25,179 bases of DNA, taken from positions 1 through 25,179 of the forward strand of contig JAHCIE010000009.1 of assembly GCA_026129385.1 (NCBI GenBank), read 5' to 3'. Positions 1-7,487 of the stretch are shown here, one piece after another. Under the pieces are notes generated by a model. That model did not search any database, was not told where the DNA came from, and was given only the letters and a program-made list of their open reading frames with translations. Positions within the stretch are counted from its first letter, which is position 1. Each line of letters starts with the position of its first letter. Position numbers and translations under genes: made by a program. The stretch is from Anaerolineae bacterium. Lineage in GTDB: Bacteria > Chloroflexota > Anaerolineae > Epilineales > JAHCIE01.

Positions 1-72
1 CATAGGCCTGGAGATACAACAGGGCAGCCCGCCGACGGTGCGCTGACACCGGACGCGCTGCTCCTCAGGTAG
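1..72 (+). CDS. possible 3' end of a gene entering from the left
   Basis: Reading from base 1, frame 1 is open for 23 codons and stops at TAG 70-72. The codons become strongly GC-ending toward the stop, as in the clear genes of this window. No motif is recognisable in so short a piece. It could be chance, since high-GC DNA has few stops. Extending the sequence to the left would settle it. Confidence 0.3.
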   Translation, partial: HRPGDTTGQPADGALTPDALLLR

Positions 73-261
73 GCATGATTGCGTCTCCTACAGGTATGGC
101 ATGGCACGTTCCCGAAACGCTGAAAGACAAACACCCCAAGGCCGACAGGCGCTGGGATGTCGCTAAAGAACGATGTAGAGCGACAGGACATACCTGTCTA
201 CCTACCCCCCATTATATCCCTATTGTCAGCGAAGTGCGTGGAGGTTTGGCAACACTCGCGT
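73..261. other. intergenic stretch, no convincing gene
   Basis: This is lower in GC than its surroundings. Open frames here run into the antisense of the methyltransferase and show no protein character. A small hairpin is visible, GACAGG 182-187 pairing with CCTGTC 193-198 around ACATA, just downstream of the methyltransferase stop on the minus strand. It has no clear T tract, so a terminator role is only possible. Confidence 0.4.
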
Positions 262-993
262 CTAGGCCGGGCGGTAGCCGCCGTAGACAGCGTGACCGGC
301 GCACAGCCAGAAGGCGTCGACACTGACGTAGCCCGCCGCGCGCAGCCAGTCCAGGTGGTCGGGCAGCGGGTCGGGCATGTCCATCGTCGGGTCAGGGTAG
401 TCGTACAGGTTCCACTCGGTGGCCCTGAACTCGTCGGCCAGGGCGTCGCCGCCGGTCATCGCTCGCGACTGGCGCAGCACCTCGTCGTCCCAGGCGCGCG
501 CCATGTAGCGCCGCGCCGTCTCGCTGGTCGGGGCGACCAGGTCGCAGATCAGCAGCCCGCCGCCGGGTTCCAGGCGTTCGAGCAGGCGGCGGTAGAGGCG
601 TTGCTTGTCCGCCGCGTCCAGGTGATGAATCACCAGGCTGCTGAGGATGGCGCGGGCAGGGGGTAGCTCGGCCAGCCAGGCATCGTCCTCGAGTCGGAAG
701 GGGCGCAACTCGACGCGCGCGACGAACGGGGCGAGGCGGACGGCCGTCTCAGCCAGCATACGCGGCGAGCCGTCCAGGCCGACGACGCGGGCGTGGGGGA
801 AACGGCGCAGCACGGCCTCGCTCAGCCAGCCGGCGCCGACGCCCAGCTCGGCGGCGGTGAAGGCATCGTCAGTCGCGGCGGGGATGAGATCGACCAGGCT
901 GCGGGCAATTTCGGCGCGGCGCGGCGTGAACACCTGACCGCGCAGGATGAACGCCTCGGAGTCGGCCTCGCTCCAGGCCGGGCTGTCGGTCAT
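262..993 (-). CDS. class I SAM-dependent methyltransferase
   Basis: The 243-aa protein has a class I Rossmann-fold methyltransferase core. SAM motif I (ELGVGAGWLS) is at about residues 49-58, and the acidic loop motif II (VVGLDGSPRML) at about 70-80. A later segment LPPARAILSSLVIHHLD matches the post-motif region of UbiE/small-molecule methyltransferases, followed by the LEPGGGLLICD strand typical of motif III. The substrate cannot be told from sequence. I chose the ATG at 991-993 because GAGGTG lies 6-8 bases upstream; the frame stays open further upstream, but that extension runs through palindromic repeats and the antisense of psuG and has no family character. It lies downstream of psuG on the same strand, separated by 130 bp full of inverted repeats, so co-transcription is possible but unproven. 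Family assignment is firm; function is not. Confidence 0.85.
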   Translation of the reverse strand: MTDSPAWSEADSEAFILRGQVFTPRRAEIARSLVDLIPAATDDAFTAAELGVGAGWLSEAVLRRFPHARVVGLDGSPRMLAETAVRLAPFVARVELRPFRLEDDAWLAELPPARAILSSLVIHHLDAADKQRLYRRLLERLEPGGGLLICDLVAPTSETARRYMARAWDDEVLRQSRAMTGGDALADEFRATEWNLYDYPDPTMDMPDPLPDHLDWLRAAGYVSVDAFWLCAGHAVYGGYRPA

Positions 994-1014
994 TCGCACC
1001 TCAAGGCAATAGCG

Positions 1015-1040
1015 TAGGGGCGGTCCCCCCGTGGCCGCCC
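1015..1040. repeat. GTAGGGGC-type palindrome (degenerate copy)
   Basis: GTAGGGGCGG opens the element. GGGCGG at 1018-1023 can pair with CCGCCC at 1035-1040. It belongs to the same loose family as the hairpins near 9630, 16256 and 18226, all of which have a GTAGGG- or CAGGGG-like foot and lie just after or beside gene ends. Confidence 0.55.
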
Positions 1041-1053
1041 AAGAGACGCGGCC

Positions 1054-1114
1054 GCGGACAAACGCGGATGAACGCGGATAGAAGAAGGCCTCTTCGCGTC
1101 CGCGTTCATCCGCG
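1054..1114. repeat. 10-bp repeat units forming a 16-bp perfect inverted repeat
   Basis: Three decamers of the type GCGGAYRAAC occur at 1054-1083. The stretch CGCGGATGAACGCGGA (1063-1078) is an exact inverted copy of 1099-1114. Inside the loop GAAGA (1081-1085) pairs with TCTTC (1091-1095), extending the hairpin. It begins about 10 bp after the psuG stop codon on the minus strand, so it may end or stabilise the psuG transcript; no U-tract follows. Confidence 0.75.
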
Positions 1115-1123
1115 CCCCATCCC

Positions 1124-2044
1124 TCACGACGGCGCGTGGGCAAGGGCGACAGCGACCTGGGCAGCGACGCGGGCATTGTGCTCGAGCAGCGCCAGGTTGG
1201 CCGCCTGACTCGCGCCCTCGGTAATGGCGGCCACCCGCTCCAGCAGGAAGGGGGTGACGGCCTTGCCACGGATACCCCGCGCGTCGGCCTCGTCCAGGGC
1301 GACGGCCACGGCCTTCTCGGCGACGGCGGGCGGTGTGGCGTACTCCGCCGGGATGGGCACGGCCAGCAGCGCGCCACCCAGCCCCAACGCCCGCTGGGCG
1401 CGCCAGATGATGGCGACCTCGGCCGCATTCGCCACCCGCTGGTCGATGGGTAGCCCGCTGTCGCGGCTGTAGAAAGCCGGGAACGTATCGGTCTGCCAGC
1501 CGAGGACGGGCACGCCGTGGGTCTCCAGCCACTCCAGGGTCAGGGGCAGGTCCAGGATAGCCTTCGCACCAGAGCAGGCGACAAGCACCGGTGTCTGGGC
1601 CAGCTCCGGCAGGTCGGCCGATACGTCCCACGGGTGGCGGCGATGCACGCCGCCGATGCCGCCCGTGGCGAAGACCTGGATGCCAGCGCGATGGGCAACC
1701 CACATGGTGGCGGCGACGGTCGTGCCGCCGTGCTCGCCCCGGGCGACGGCGATGGGCAGGTCGCGGCGGCTCACCTTGCGAGCCTGGCCGCCTACCTGGG
1801 CCAGCATCTCAAGCTCAGTGTCGGTCACCCCAACCCGCAACTGCCCATCGAGGACGGCAATGGTAGCCGGGGTCGCGCCGCTGTCGCGGATGGCGGCCTC
1901 CATGGTCCGCGCCACTTCGAGGTTCTTGGGCCACGGCAGGCCGTGGGTGATGACGGTGGATTCCAGGGCGACAACCGGCTGGGAGAGAGCCAGCGTCGCC
2001 GCGACATGGGGGGCGATGGTCAGCGGATTCGAAGGCAGGCTCAT
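1124..2044 (-). CDS. psuG: pseudouridine-5'-phosphate glycosidase
   Basis: PsuG (YeiN/IndA family) reversibly splits pseudouridine 5'-phosphate into uracil and ribose 5-phosphate in the cytoplasm, the second step of pseudouridine breakdown. The 306-aa length fits the family. Visible family residues are the catalytic Glu in VALEST (Glu28), Lys90 in ARKVSRRDLP, the HPWDVSADL metal-binding segment at about 137-145, Lys161 in CSGAKAILDLP, and the Asn of the C-terminal LEHNARVAAQVA motif. The start at 2044 was preferred over an in-frame ATG ten codons upstream (2074), because GGGAG sits about 8 bases before it and the shorter N-terminus matches the family. The partner kinase psuK lies 7.6 kb away on the same strand, whereas in many genomes the two are adjacent. 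Identification is strong. Confidence 0.93.
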   Translation of the reverse strand: MSLPSNPLTIAPHVAATLALSQPVVALESTVITHGLPWPKNLEVARTMEAAIRDSGATPATIAVLDGQLRVGVTDTELEMLAQVGGQARKVSRRDLPIAVARGEHGGTTVAATMWVAHRAGIQVFATGGIGGVHRRHPWDVSADLPELAQTPVLVACSGAKAILDLPLTLEWLETHGVPVLGWQTDTFPAFYSRDSGLPIDQRVANAAEVAIIWRAQRALGLGGALLAVPIPAEYATPPAVAEKAVAVALDEADARGIRGKAVTPFLLERVAAITEGASQAANLALLEHNARVAAQVAVALAHAPS

Positions 2045-2206
2045 ACGGTAGCTCCCGTGAAACGATCCCGGCATCCATGATAGAAATCTGGCTGTGCCTC
2101 ATTGCCCTGGGCACACTGTCATTGTACCACGGTCAGCCATCGTCGGCTACATGTGCGGCTGCCGTAACATATCCGCGCCCTCAGCGTCCATTCATGTGGT
2201 ACGGAA

Positions 2207-2256
2207 TGACGACCGACCACCGACCACTGGCTATGTGACTTCTAGCTTCTAGCGAC
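2207..2256. repeat. heptamer repeat array (CGACCAC / CTTCTAG types)
   Basis: Successive 7-bp units such as TGACGAC, CGACCAC, CGACCAC, TGGCTAT, GTGACTT, CTAGCTT, CTAGCGA and CTGGCTA can be read without gaps. It lies in the 237-bp space between the divergent psuG and propeller genes, ending about 15 bp before the Shine-Dalgarno of the propeller gene. The units are degenerate but keep period 7. Confidence 0.6.
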
Positions 2257-2281
2257 TGGCTACTTCGCCCCGGAGGCCTCC

Positions 2282-4708
2282 TTGCACCGTGCCCGCTGGC
2301 TCATCCTCGCCGCCCTCCTCAGCCTGGCGCTGCTTATCTCCGCATCCCACGCGGCGGCGCAGGGTGGGATGCCGACAACGTGGCGCATCTATACTCACAC
2401 CGACGACGTATACGCCCTGGCAGTCGCCCCCGATGGCGTGACGATCTGGGCCGCAACGGGCGGCGGTGTCGTGCGCTGGGACACGGCGAGCGGAGCGCGG
2501 CGGGTCTTCACCATCGACGACGGCCTGCCCGATAACCAGACCCGCGATGTACTCATCGACCCGGCCACGGGCTACGTCTGGGTGGGAACCTACGGCGGCC
2601 TGGCGCGCTGGAACGGCACAAGCTGGCGGGTGTGGACGACGGCCGACGGTCTATGGACGGAGCGCGTCGAAGGGCTGGGGGTGGACGGGGCGGGCCACAT
2701 CTGGGCGGCGGCCAGCGCCCCCGCCAGCATCTGGGATGGTGTGACCATGCGCAAATACCCTGATATCTGCGATGCCCTGACGGCCAACTTCACCGCCGCG
2801 CGACAGGCGACCCAACCTAACCGCCTGTGGGCAGTGGAGGCGGGGCAGTGGGTGTGGACAACGGTGGGCGCGGGGGATGGGGTGCGGCGACACGACGGAA
2901 CGACCTGCCAGGACTTCAACACCGACACGCTGCCCGGCTTACCGTCCAATGTCGTCGTCGCCGTGGTCACGACGCCCGACGGGGCGGTGTGGTTCGGGAC
3001 CCAACAGGGCATTGCCCGCCGCGACGCCAGCGGTCAGATGACGCTCATCGGCCAGGACACGCTGCCCGACAGCCCCGTCGAGACGATGACCGTCGATGGT
3101 CAGGGGCGGGTATGGGCGGCCTTCGGCTGCGAGAGCGGCTGCGTGGGGGGCGTGGCGCGCATCGATGCGCGGGGCACAGCCAACCCGGCCGACGACCAGA
3201 TTCAGGTGTTTCCGATGGGGGCGGGCGGCCTGCCGGGCCGCGTCCCGCGCGCCGTGGCCGCCGCGACGGGCGGTGGGGCGTGGGTCGGCACGGATGCGGG
3301 GCCAGTGCCCATTCGCGGGGACGGCAGTATCGGCGGGGCGTTGCGCGCGCCCGGCCTGCCCTCCAACCAGGTTAACGCGCTGCTGATGGAAGGTTCCGAC
3401 CCGCTCGTTCGGCTGTGGGTAGGCACGGATAGCGGACTGGCGCTGCTGGAGCGCGACCGAGACAGCGGCGCGGAGACGTGGACAGTCTACGACCAGGCGA
3501 GCGCGGGACTGCCGTCCAACCGTGTCCACGCCATCGTGCGCCTCGGTCTTGATCTGTGGGTGGCGACGGGCGAGAACGGCGATAGCGGGCCGCTGGGCGG
3601 GGTCAGCCGCCTGACCGACAGCGGGGCGTGGCTGCACTACACGAGCGTGGGGCGCGACACCTTCGGCAACGTCCAGGCGCTGGCGAAGGACAACCAGGGC
3701 CGCCTGTGGGCGGGCAACACGGGTGGCGTGGGCATCGCACCCAGGCTGTTCATGCTGAGCACGGGCGGCGACTGGCGCACCTGGATTGGCGGCTCCGGCG
3801 GCTTTGGCGCGATTCGCGACCTGGCGGCGGCCCCCTCGACCCAGACGCCCGGCTCGGCGTCCGGCTGTCCATCGGGGCGGGCGTGCCTGTGGCTGGCGAC
3901 GGATACGGGGCTGTACCTGATGGATCACGGCGACTCGCCACAGCCGGGGACGCCCTTCGTCCGCTTCACGAGCCAGGGCACGGGCCAGCCCGCGCTGAAC
4001 AGCCCCACGTCGGTGGCGGTGGACGGCCAGGGCAAGGTGTGGGTGGGATCGTGGCTGGGGGCAGCGGTGCGCTCGACGACGGGCACGACCTGGCAGGCCT
4101 ATACCGTCGGCTCACCCGCCAATGGGCTGCCCAGCAATCTGATCTACCATGTGGCCTTCAACCCGCCCGCCTGGCCCGACAACGGCGGCGTGTGGCTGCT
4201 GACGGCGGGCGGTGCGGTGCGCTTTACCGTGTTCGGAACCCCGACCCAGACCCTGGCCCGCCCCAACAGCCCCGCCGAGGCGGTGGGGGTGACGAGCCTC
4301 GCGCGGCGCGGCTCATGCGAGTATTGGCTCGGCTCGGCGGCGGGATTGTCGGCCGTCGCCCAATCGCCGTGCTCCTTCCCGGCCACGCCGACGCCCACCG
4401 CCAGCCCCACAGCGAGCGGGACAGTCACGCGGACCATGACGCCGACCATCACACCCACGGCGACACCGACGGCCACGCGCACGGCAACGGCCACGAACAC
4501 GCCGACCGCCAGCCCATCGCCGTCGGCGACGCCGACCATGACGGCCACGGCCACCGATGGCCCATCGCCGACGCCCACCGCGACCGCAACGGCCACGAAC
4601 ACGCCGACCGCCACCCCGACGCCCTCAGCGACGCCGACTCGCTCTCCCTTCGAGCTGTTCCTGCCTCATCTGGCGGCGAAGGTGAAGGGGGCCGCGCCGT
4701 TTGGTTAA
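2282..4708 (+). CDS. secreted two-component-regulator-type beta-propeller protein
   Basis: The 808-aa protein starts at TTG (2282-2284), supported by GGAGG about 7 bases upstream. Residues 1-27 form a signal peptide (basic start, long Leu/Ala core, AHAAAQ cleavage region). Residues of about 30-690 contain many repeats of the pattern 'LPsN-x-V ... D-x-x-G-x-vWvGT-x-xGlar', the signature of the two-component regulator propeller (Reg_prop) blades. From about 699 to 786 there is a low-complexity Thr/Pro/Ala/Ser linker (TPTATATNTPTA type, with a nearly exact 27-bp DNA repeat), then SPFELFLPHLAAK at the C-terminus. No histidine kinase or DNA-binding domain follows, so it is a free extracellular or surface propeller of unknown ligand. 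FLPxL tails after Thr/Pro linkers recur in Anaerolineae secreted proteins and may serve surface anchoring; that is inference. Confidence 0.85.
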   Translation: MHRARWLILAALLSLALLISASHAAAQGGMPTTWRIYTHTDDVYALAVAPDGVTIWAATGGGVVRWDTASGARRVFTIDDGLPDNQTRDVLIDPATGYVWVGTYGGLARWNGTSWRVWTTADGLWTERVEGLGVDGAGHIWAAASAPASIWDGVTMRKYPDICDALTANFTAARQATQPNRLWAVEAGQWVWTTVGAGDGVRRHDGTTCQDFNTDTLPGLPSNVVVAVVTTPDGAVWFGTQQGIARRDASGQMTLIGQDTLPDSPVETMTVDGQGRVWAAFGCESGCVGGVARIDARGTANPADDQIQVFPMGAGGLPGRVPRAVAAATGGGAWVGTDAGPVPIRGDGSIGGALRAPGLPSNQVNALLMEGSDPLVRLWVGTDSGLALLERDRDSGAETWTVYDQASAGLPSNRVHAIVRLGLDLWVATGENGDSGPLGGVSRLTDSGAWLHYTSVGRDTFGNVQALAKDNQGRLWAGNTGGVGIAPRLFMLSTGGDWRTWIGGSGGFGAIRDLAAAPSTQTPGSASGCPSGRACLWLATDTGLYLMDHGDSPQPGTPFVRFTSQGTGQPALNSPTSVAVDGQGKVWVGSWLGAAVRSTTGTTWQAYTVGSPANGLPSNLIYHVAFNPPAWPDNGGVWLLTAGGAVRFTVFGTPTQTLARPNSPAEAVGVTSLARRGSCEYWLGSAAGLSAVAQSPCSFPATPTPTASPTASGTVTRTMTPTITPTATPTATRTATATNTPTASPSPSATPTMTATATDGPSPTPTATATATNTPTATPTPSATPTRSPFELFLPHLAAKVKGAAPFG
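4378..4640 (+). repeat. low-complexity Thr/Pro-coding repeat inside the propeller gene
   Basis: Degenerate ACGCC/ACGGC units encode the Thr/Pro/Ala linker. The stretch beginning GCAACGGCCACGAACACG occurs near 4486 and again near 4584, a direct repeat of about 27 bp. Such repeats are prone to slippage, so linker length probably varies between strains. Confidence 0.7.
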
Positions 4709-4717
4709 CTCAAAGCG

Positions 4718-4749
4718 AGGGGCGCGACCCTGACTGGAATCGCGCCCCT
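4718..4749. terminator. hairpin between convergent propeller gene and tmRNA
   Basis: AGGGGCGCGA (4718-4727) is an exact inverted copy of TCGCGCCCCT (4740-4749), with a 12-base loop. It starts 10 bp after the propeller stop and ends 9 bp beyond the tmRNA 3' end, so it can serve both converging transcripts. T-tracts are weak on both sides, so this is a probable rather than classical terminator. Confidence 0.7.
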
Positions 4750-4758
4750 GGCTGTAGG

Positions 4759-5103
4759 TGGAGATGGCGGGAATTGAACCCGCGTCCCGAAAGTTGTCCC
4801 GGAGGCGTCTACAAGCTTAGTCGATCCTCAGGTATCACGCTGGCCCATCTCGACCGACTGAGCCGGGTTCAGCGTTAGGTGATGGTCTTTCGCCCCCCGT
4901 ATCACCATTCGGGAGACGGCACTCCGACTGAGTTGCGCCGCTAACCAGTCCGTCAGAGGGAGAGCTGGCGCGACGTCGTCGCCCTTAGGCGGCGAGAGCC
5001 AGTTGAGGCTTGGCTGTTGTTGTTTTGCCCACTTTTAACGAGGATCAGGCGCCTCGGCTTGCAGCCCGCGATCTTCCCTCCCGGTCGAAACCATTTCATC
5101 CCC
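4759..5103 (-). ncRNA. ssrA: transfer-messenger RNA (tmRNA)
   Basis: The 5' end GGGGATGAAATGGTTTCGAC and the 3' T-arm and acceptor GGTTCAATTCCCGCCATCTCC are the standard tmRNA ends. GGGGATG pairs with CATCTCC to make the acceptor stem. The 345-nt length is typical. The tag frame GKTTTAKPQLALAA ends in LALAA followed by TAA (4985-4987), the usual proteolysis tag end. After the discriminator A the genome reads CCT rather than CCA, so the last base of CCA must be made post-transcriptionally. tmRNA with SmpB rescues stalled ribosomes and marks the nascent protein for ClpXP-type proteases. Promoter: CATAAT at 5112-5117 is well placed as a -10 box. Confidence 0.95.
4985..5029 (-). other. tmRNA tag-peptide reading frame
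   Basis: Reading GGC (5027-5029) as resume codon gives GKTTTAKPQLALAA then TAA. The alternative frame starting GCA is open past the end of the tag region and lacks the hydrophobic LAA end, so GGC is preferred. A Gly resume codon is less common than Ala. Confidence 0.8.
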
Positions 5104-5111
5104 ATGTACAG

Positions 5112-5117
5112 ATTATG
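5112..5117 (-). promoter_or_regulatory. -10 box for ssrA
   Basis: CATAAT on the minus strand (five of six bases of TATAAT) lies 8 bases before the GGGG that starts tmRNA. No good -35 hexamer is seen at the usual distance. Confidence 0.5.
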
Positions 5118-5171
5118 ACGCGCGCCGCGACGAGACCTTACGGGCGTGCCCTCATAGCGAACATGTCATTG

Positions 5172-5186
5172 AGACCTGACAGGTCT
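5172..5186. repeat. 15-bp perfect palindrome
   Basis: AGACCTG (5172-5178) and CAGGTCT (5180-5186) flank one A. It lies 10 bp after the oxidoreductase stop and upstream of ssrA. The core CAGGTCT also occurs at the palindrome in the promoter of the same gene (5915-5932), so it could be a dispersed intergenic motif, a weak terminator or an operator. Confidence 0.5.
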
Positions 5187-5196
5187 GACTGCCTCG

Positions 5197-5880
5197 CTAG
5201 CGCATCACCTTGATGTTGAGCATGGGCGTACCTAGCGTGCCCCACAGCCGCAGCCACAGCGGCAGGTACATCTCCAGGCCGCGCGCGGTGCTGATGTCGC
5301 CCAGATCGACCACGTCGCGCCAGCCGAACCAGTCGGTGAGCATGGTCGTCACGTGGGCCTTGGCCGCCGCATCGTTGCCGCAAACGAACATGGTGTGGTC
5401 GCTGTCGGCCAGCAGGCGCGGGTTGACCATCAGCGCGGCGGTCACGGTATTGAGGCTCTTGACGACCTTTAGCCCAGGGAAGGCGCGCTGCAACTGCTCG
5501 CCGACCGAGTCGGTGTTGGACACGGTCAGGGTGGGCGGCATGCCGCGCGAGAAATCGAGCGGGTTAGAGACATCGACCAGCACCTTACCGTCGAGGTTGG
5601 CCGCGCCGGCCTGCTCCAGCACGGCCAGCGACACCGTGCCCGACGTGGCGTTGAAGAGCGTCTCGCCGTGGGCGACAGCCTCGGCGAATGTGCCGAGCCT
5701 GATAGCGGGGTGCGCCCTGCTCCACGCGCTGAACGGCTCCGTCTGGCCCATGCCCGGCTCGGTGCGCGCCAGGAGGGCGGCGACGTCCCGCGTGCCCACC
5801 ATGACATCGTGCCCCAACTCGGCCAGCTTCGCACTGAGCGTCTGCCCCACCATGCCCGTGCCCAGTACGCCGATGCGCAT
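5197..5880 (-). CDS. NADP-binding oxidoreductase, F420-dependent NADP reductase-like
   Basis: The 227-aa protein opens with MRIGVLGTGMVGQTLSAKL, a Rossmann dinucleotide-binding GxGxxG motif, followed by ELGHDVMVGTRD, whose Arg near the second strand favours NADP(H). Later parts (FNATSGTVSLAVLE, GKVLVDVSNPLD, VVKSLNTVTAALM, FVCGNDAAAKAHVTTML) follow the NADP_Rossmann/COG2085 fold of F420H2:NADP oxidoreductases and related YdhP-like proteins. Whether it uses F420 cannot be decided. The ATG at 5878-5880 was chosen over one six codons upstream because AAGGAGG lies 5 bases before it. It has its own consensus promoter and an 18-bp palindrome at the start point, suggesting repressor control. Confidence 0.85.
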   Translation of the reverse strand: MRIGVLGTGMVGQTLSAKLAELGHDVMVGTRDVAALLARTEPGMGQTEPFSAWSRAHPAIRLGTFAEAVAHGETLFNATSGTVSLAVLEQAGAANLDGKVLVDVSNPLDFSRGMPPTLTVSNTDSVGEQLQRAFPGLKVVKSLNTVTAALMVNPRLLADSDHTMFVCGNDAAAKAHVTTMLTDWFGWRDVVDLGDISTARGLEMYLPLWLRLWGTLGTPMLNIKVMR

Positions 5881-5914
5881 ATGCCCTCCTTGCAGCACGC
5901 CATACCGCGCGCCG

Positions 5915-5932
5915 CGATACAGACCTGTATCG
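5915..5932. promoter_or_regulatory. 18-bp palindromic operator candidate
   Basis: CGATACAG-AC-CTGTATCG is an exact palindrome spanning roughly +4 to +21 of the transcript expected from the promoter at 5943-5971. Position and symmetry are as for operators of dimeric TetR-like repressors. No regulator gene lies beside it in the window. Confidence 0.65.
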
Positions 5933-5942
5933 TTACGTGTCT

Positions 5943-5971
5943 AGTATACAGAGGGTTCTGAAGCGTGTCAA
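5943..5971 (-). promoter_or_regulatory. sigma-70 promoter for the oxidoreductase gene
   Basis: On the minus strand TTGACA (5971-5966), a 17-bp spacer and TATACT (5948-5943) give 11 of 12 consensus bases. The expected start is near 5936, giving a leader of about 55 bases. Confidence 0.8.
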
Positions 5972-6003
5972 GAGGGGATGAGGCCAATAGGAGGGCTCTT
6001 CGC

Positions 6004-6038
6004 AATCCCAAATCCCCAATTCCTAATCCCCGGTCTCC
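6004..6038. repeat. heptamer array (AATCCCC) overlapping the mazG stop
   Basis: Five heptamers follow each other: AATCCCA, AATCCCC, AATTCCT, AATCCCC, GGTCTCC. Read on the minus strand the units give GGGGATTAG, which supplies the last codons and the TAG stop of mazG at 6023. The unit resembles the TTGGGGA array at 10627-10698. Confidence 0.7.
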
Positions 6039-7384
6039 AAGCTCTCCGCCTGCCAGCGGGCGAAGCGCGCGGCGAAGCGATGGTTGGCCTCGCGCAGCGC
6101 GCTCTCGGCGTCCAGGCCATCCACCTGGGCGACGGTCACCAGGGCGAACAGGGCGTCGCCGAACGCATGGGCGCGCGCCTCGCCCGTCGCGGCGGTGCGC
6201 CACTCGGCCAGCGTGGCCTCAAATCGGGCCCACGCCGCGGCGCGGTCGGGCCAGTGGAAGCCGAAGCGCGTCGCCCGCCGCTGCATCTCCTGGGCGCGGG
6301 ACAGGGCGGGCAGGGCCAGGGCGATGCCGGCGAAGGGGTCGGTCGCACGCTGGCCCGCCTCGGCGCGCTCGACGGCCTTGAGCTTCTCCCAGTTGCGCGT
6401 CACCTCGTCGGCGTCGGCGACGGATACCTCGCCGAAGACGTGGGGATGGCGGCGAATCAGCTTGGCAGTGATGCTGCGCACCACGTCGGCCAGCTGAAAC
6501 TCGCCATCGCGGGTCGCGATCTGGCTGTGGAAGGCGATTTGCAGCAGCAGGTCGCCTAGCTCCTCCGGCAGCTTTACGATGTCGCCCGCGTCCAGGGCGG
6601 CCAGCACCTCGTAGGTCTCCTCCAGCAGGTACGGGCGTAGCGACGCATGGGTCTGCTCGCGGTCCCAGGGGCAGCCGTCAGGGCTGAGCAGCGTCGCCAT
6701 CACCTCTTCCAGGCTCGTCACCGCGCCCGGCTGCGCCAGGGGGGCGACGACCAGCGCGCTCTCGCCCGGCACGCTGGCCCCAGCCAGCGCGGCCAGGGTC
6801 GTTGGGGCGACAGTCGGGATGGGTGTATCGAGGCCGGTGACCAGGGTCAGCCCGTGGTCGGCGGGGTAGACGTTCGCCAGGGCGTGGGCGACACCGGCAA
6901 GCTGCTCAGCCCGCAACCCCGTCACGACGGCCAGCGTATCCACGTCGAGGCGGGGCGAGGCGCGGCCAGCCAGCGTGGCGGCGGCGACAACCTGGTAGTC
7001 GCCGCCAGAGGTGTCCGGCATCACGGCGGTCAGGGCGGCGGCGGCCAGGCCCAGGCCGGGGATGAGGCGCAACGTTACCGGCGACGCAGCGTTGGCCCGG
7101 CGGCGCAGCGCGGCCCACAGCGGGTCGTCAATGGCCGGGTGGCCGGGCGTGGCATAGACGACTGTGTCGCCGCGCCGTGCGAGGGCCAGCAGGGTTGAGG
7201 CGGCGTCCTCGTCGTCGGCGGGCAGCGCGTGGCGGCGCGCGGTCGCGGGTAGGTGGGCGGCGCTGGGGGTAGCCAGGTCACGCAGCCAGACGTCGCCAGT
7301 CGCCGTCAGGGCGCGATGCGCGGCCGTCGTCCACAGGTCGGGGTCGCCGGGGCCGAGGCCGACGACGATGAGTTCGGGGGGCAT
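6023..7384 (-). CDS. mazG: tetrapyrrole methylase / MazG nucleotide pyrophosphohydrolase fusion
   Basis: The 453-aa protein joins two domains. Residues of about 1-220 form a tetrapyrrole (corrin/porphyrin) methylase-like domain: ELIVVGLGPGDPDLWT, VVYATPGHPAIDDP and LRLIPGLGLAAAAL are its conserved loops. Residues of about 228-450 form MazG, an NTP pyrophosphohydrolase that removes aberrant (d)NTPs: CPWDREQTHASLRPYLLEETYEVL carries the EExxE metal site, and PEELGDLLLQIAFHSQ the second acidic motif. The C-terminal MazG repeat (AFGDALFALV) has lost the clean EExxE. This architecture matches Bacillus YabN. The ATG at 7384 has GAGG about 10 bases upstream. The last five codons and stop lie inside a heptamer repeat. 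It is divergent from the glycosyltransferase gene. Confidence 0.92.
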   Translation of the reverse strand: MPPELIVVGLGPGDPDLWTTAAHRALTATGDVWLRDLATPSAAHLPATARRHALPADDEDAASTLLALARRGDTVVYATPGHPAIDDPLWAALRRRANAASPVTLRLIPGLGLAAAALTAVMPDTSGGDYQVVAAATLAGRASPRLDVDTLAVVTGLRAEQLAGVAHALANVYPADHGLTLVTGLDTPIPTVAPTTLAALAGASVPGESALVVAPLAQPGAVTSLEEVMATLLSPDGCPWDREQTHASLRPYLLEETYEVLAALDAGDIVKLPEELGDLLLQIAFHSQIATRDGEFQLADVVRSITAKLIRRHPHVFGEVSVADADEVTRNWEKLKAVERAEAGQRATDPFAGIALALPALSRAQEMQRRATRFGFHWPDRAAAWARFEATLAEWRTAATGEARAHAFGDALFALVTVAQVDGLDAESALREANHRFAARFARWQAESLETGD

Positions 7385-7428
7385 GGGGTATCATCCTCTA
7401 TTGAATGATGTCTGATGGCAAACTGAGG

Positions 7429-7481
7429 GCGAAGGGCCAAAGACCAATAGAAGTCTTCCCTTGGTCCTGGGTCCTGCGTCA
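7429..7481. repeat. inverted heptamer repeat between divergent mazG and glycosyltransferase
   Basis: GCGAAGG, GCCAAAG and ACCAATA (7429-7449) face TTGGTCC, TGGGTCC and TGCGTCA (7461-7481). GACCAA (7442-7447) pairs exactly with TTGGTC (7461-7466), and the outer arms pair imperfectly (about 14 of 18). Same period 7 and same GACCAA word as the array at 16141-16198. Confidence 0.7.
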
Positions 7482-7487
7482 ATTATA

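Noticed and set aside
990..1703. 237-aa minus-strand frame and the long N-terminal extension of the methyltransferase frame to 1428
   Set aside because: Both read through psuG in the wrong frame and through palindromic repeats; the methyltransferase start at 993 has a good ribosome site.
2117..2126. psuG promoter built on ATGACA or TACAAT
   Set aside because: Neither hexamer has an acceptable partner at 16-18 bp on the minus strand.
2939..3928. 329-aa open frame on the minus strand
   Set aside because: Lies wholly inside the propeller gene and is rich in Arg/Ala/Gln, typical of a high-GC shadow frame.
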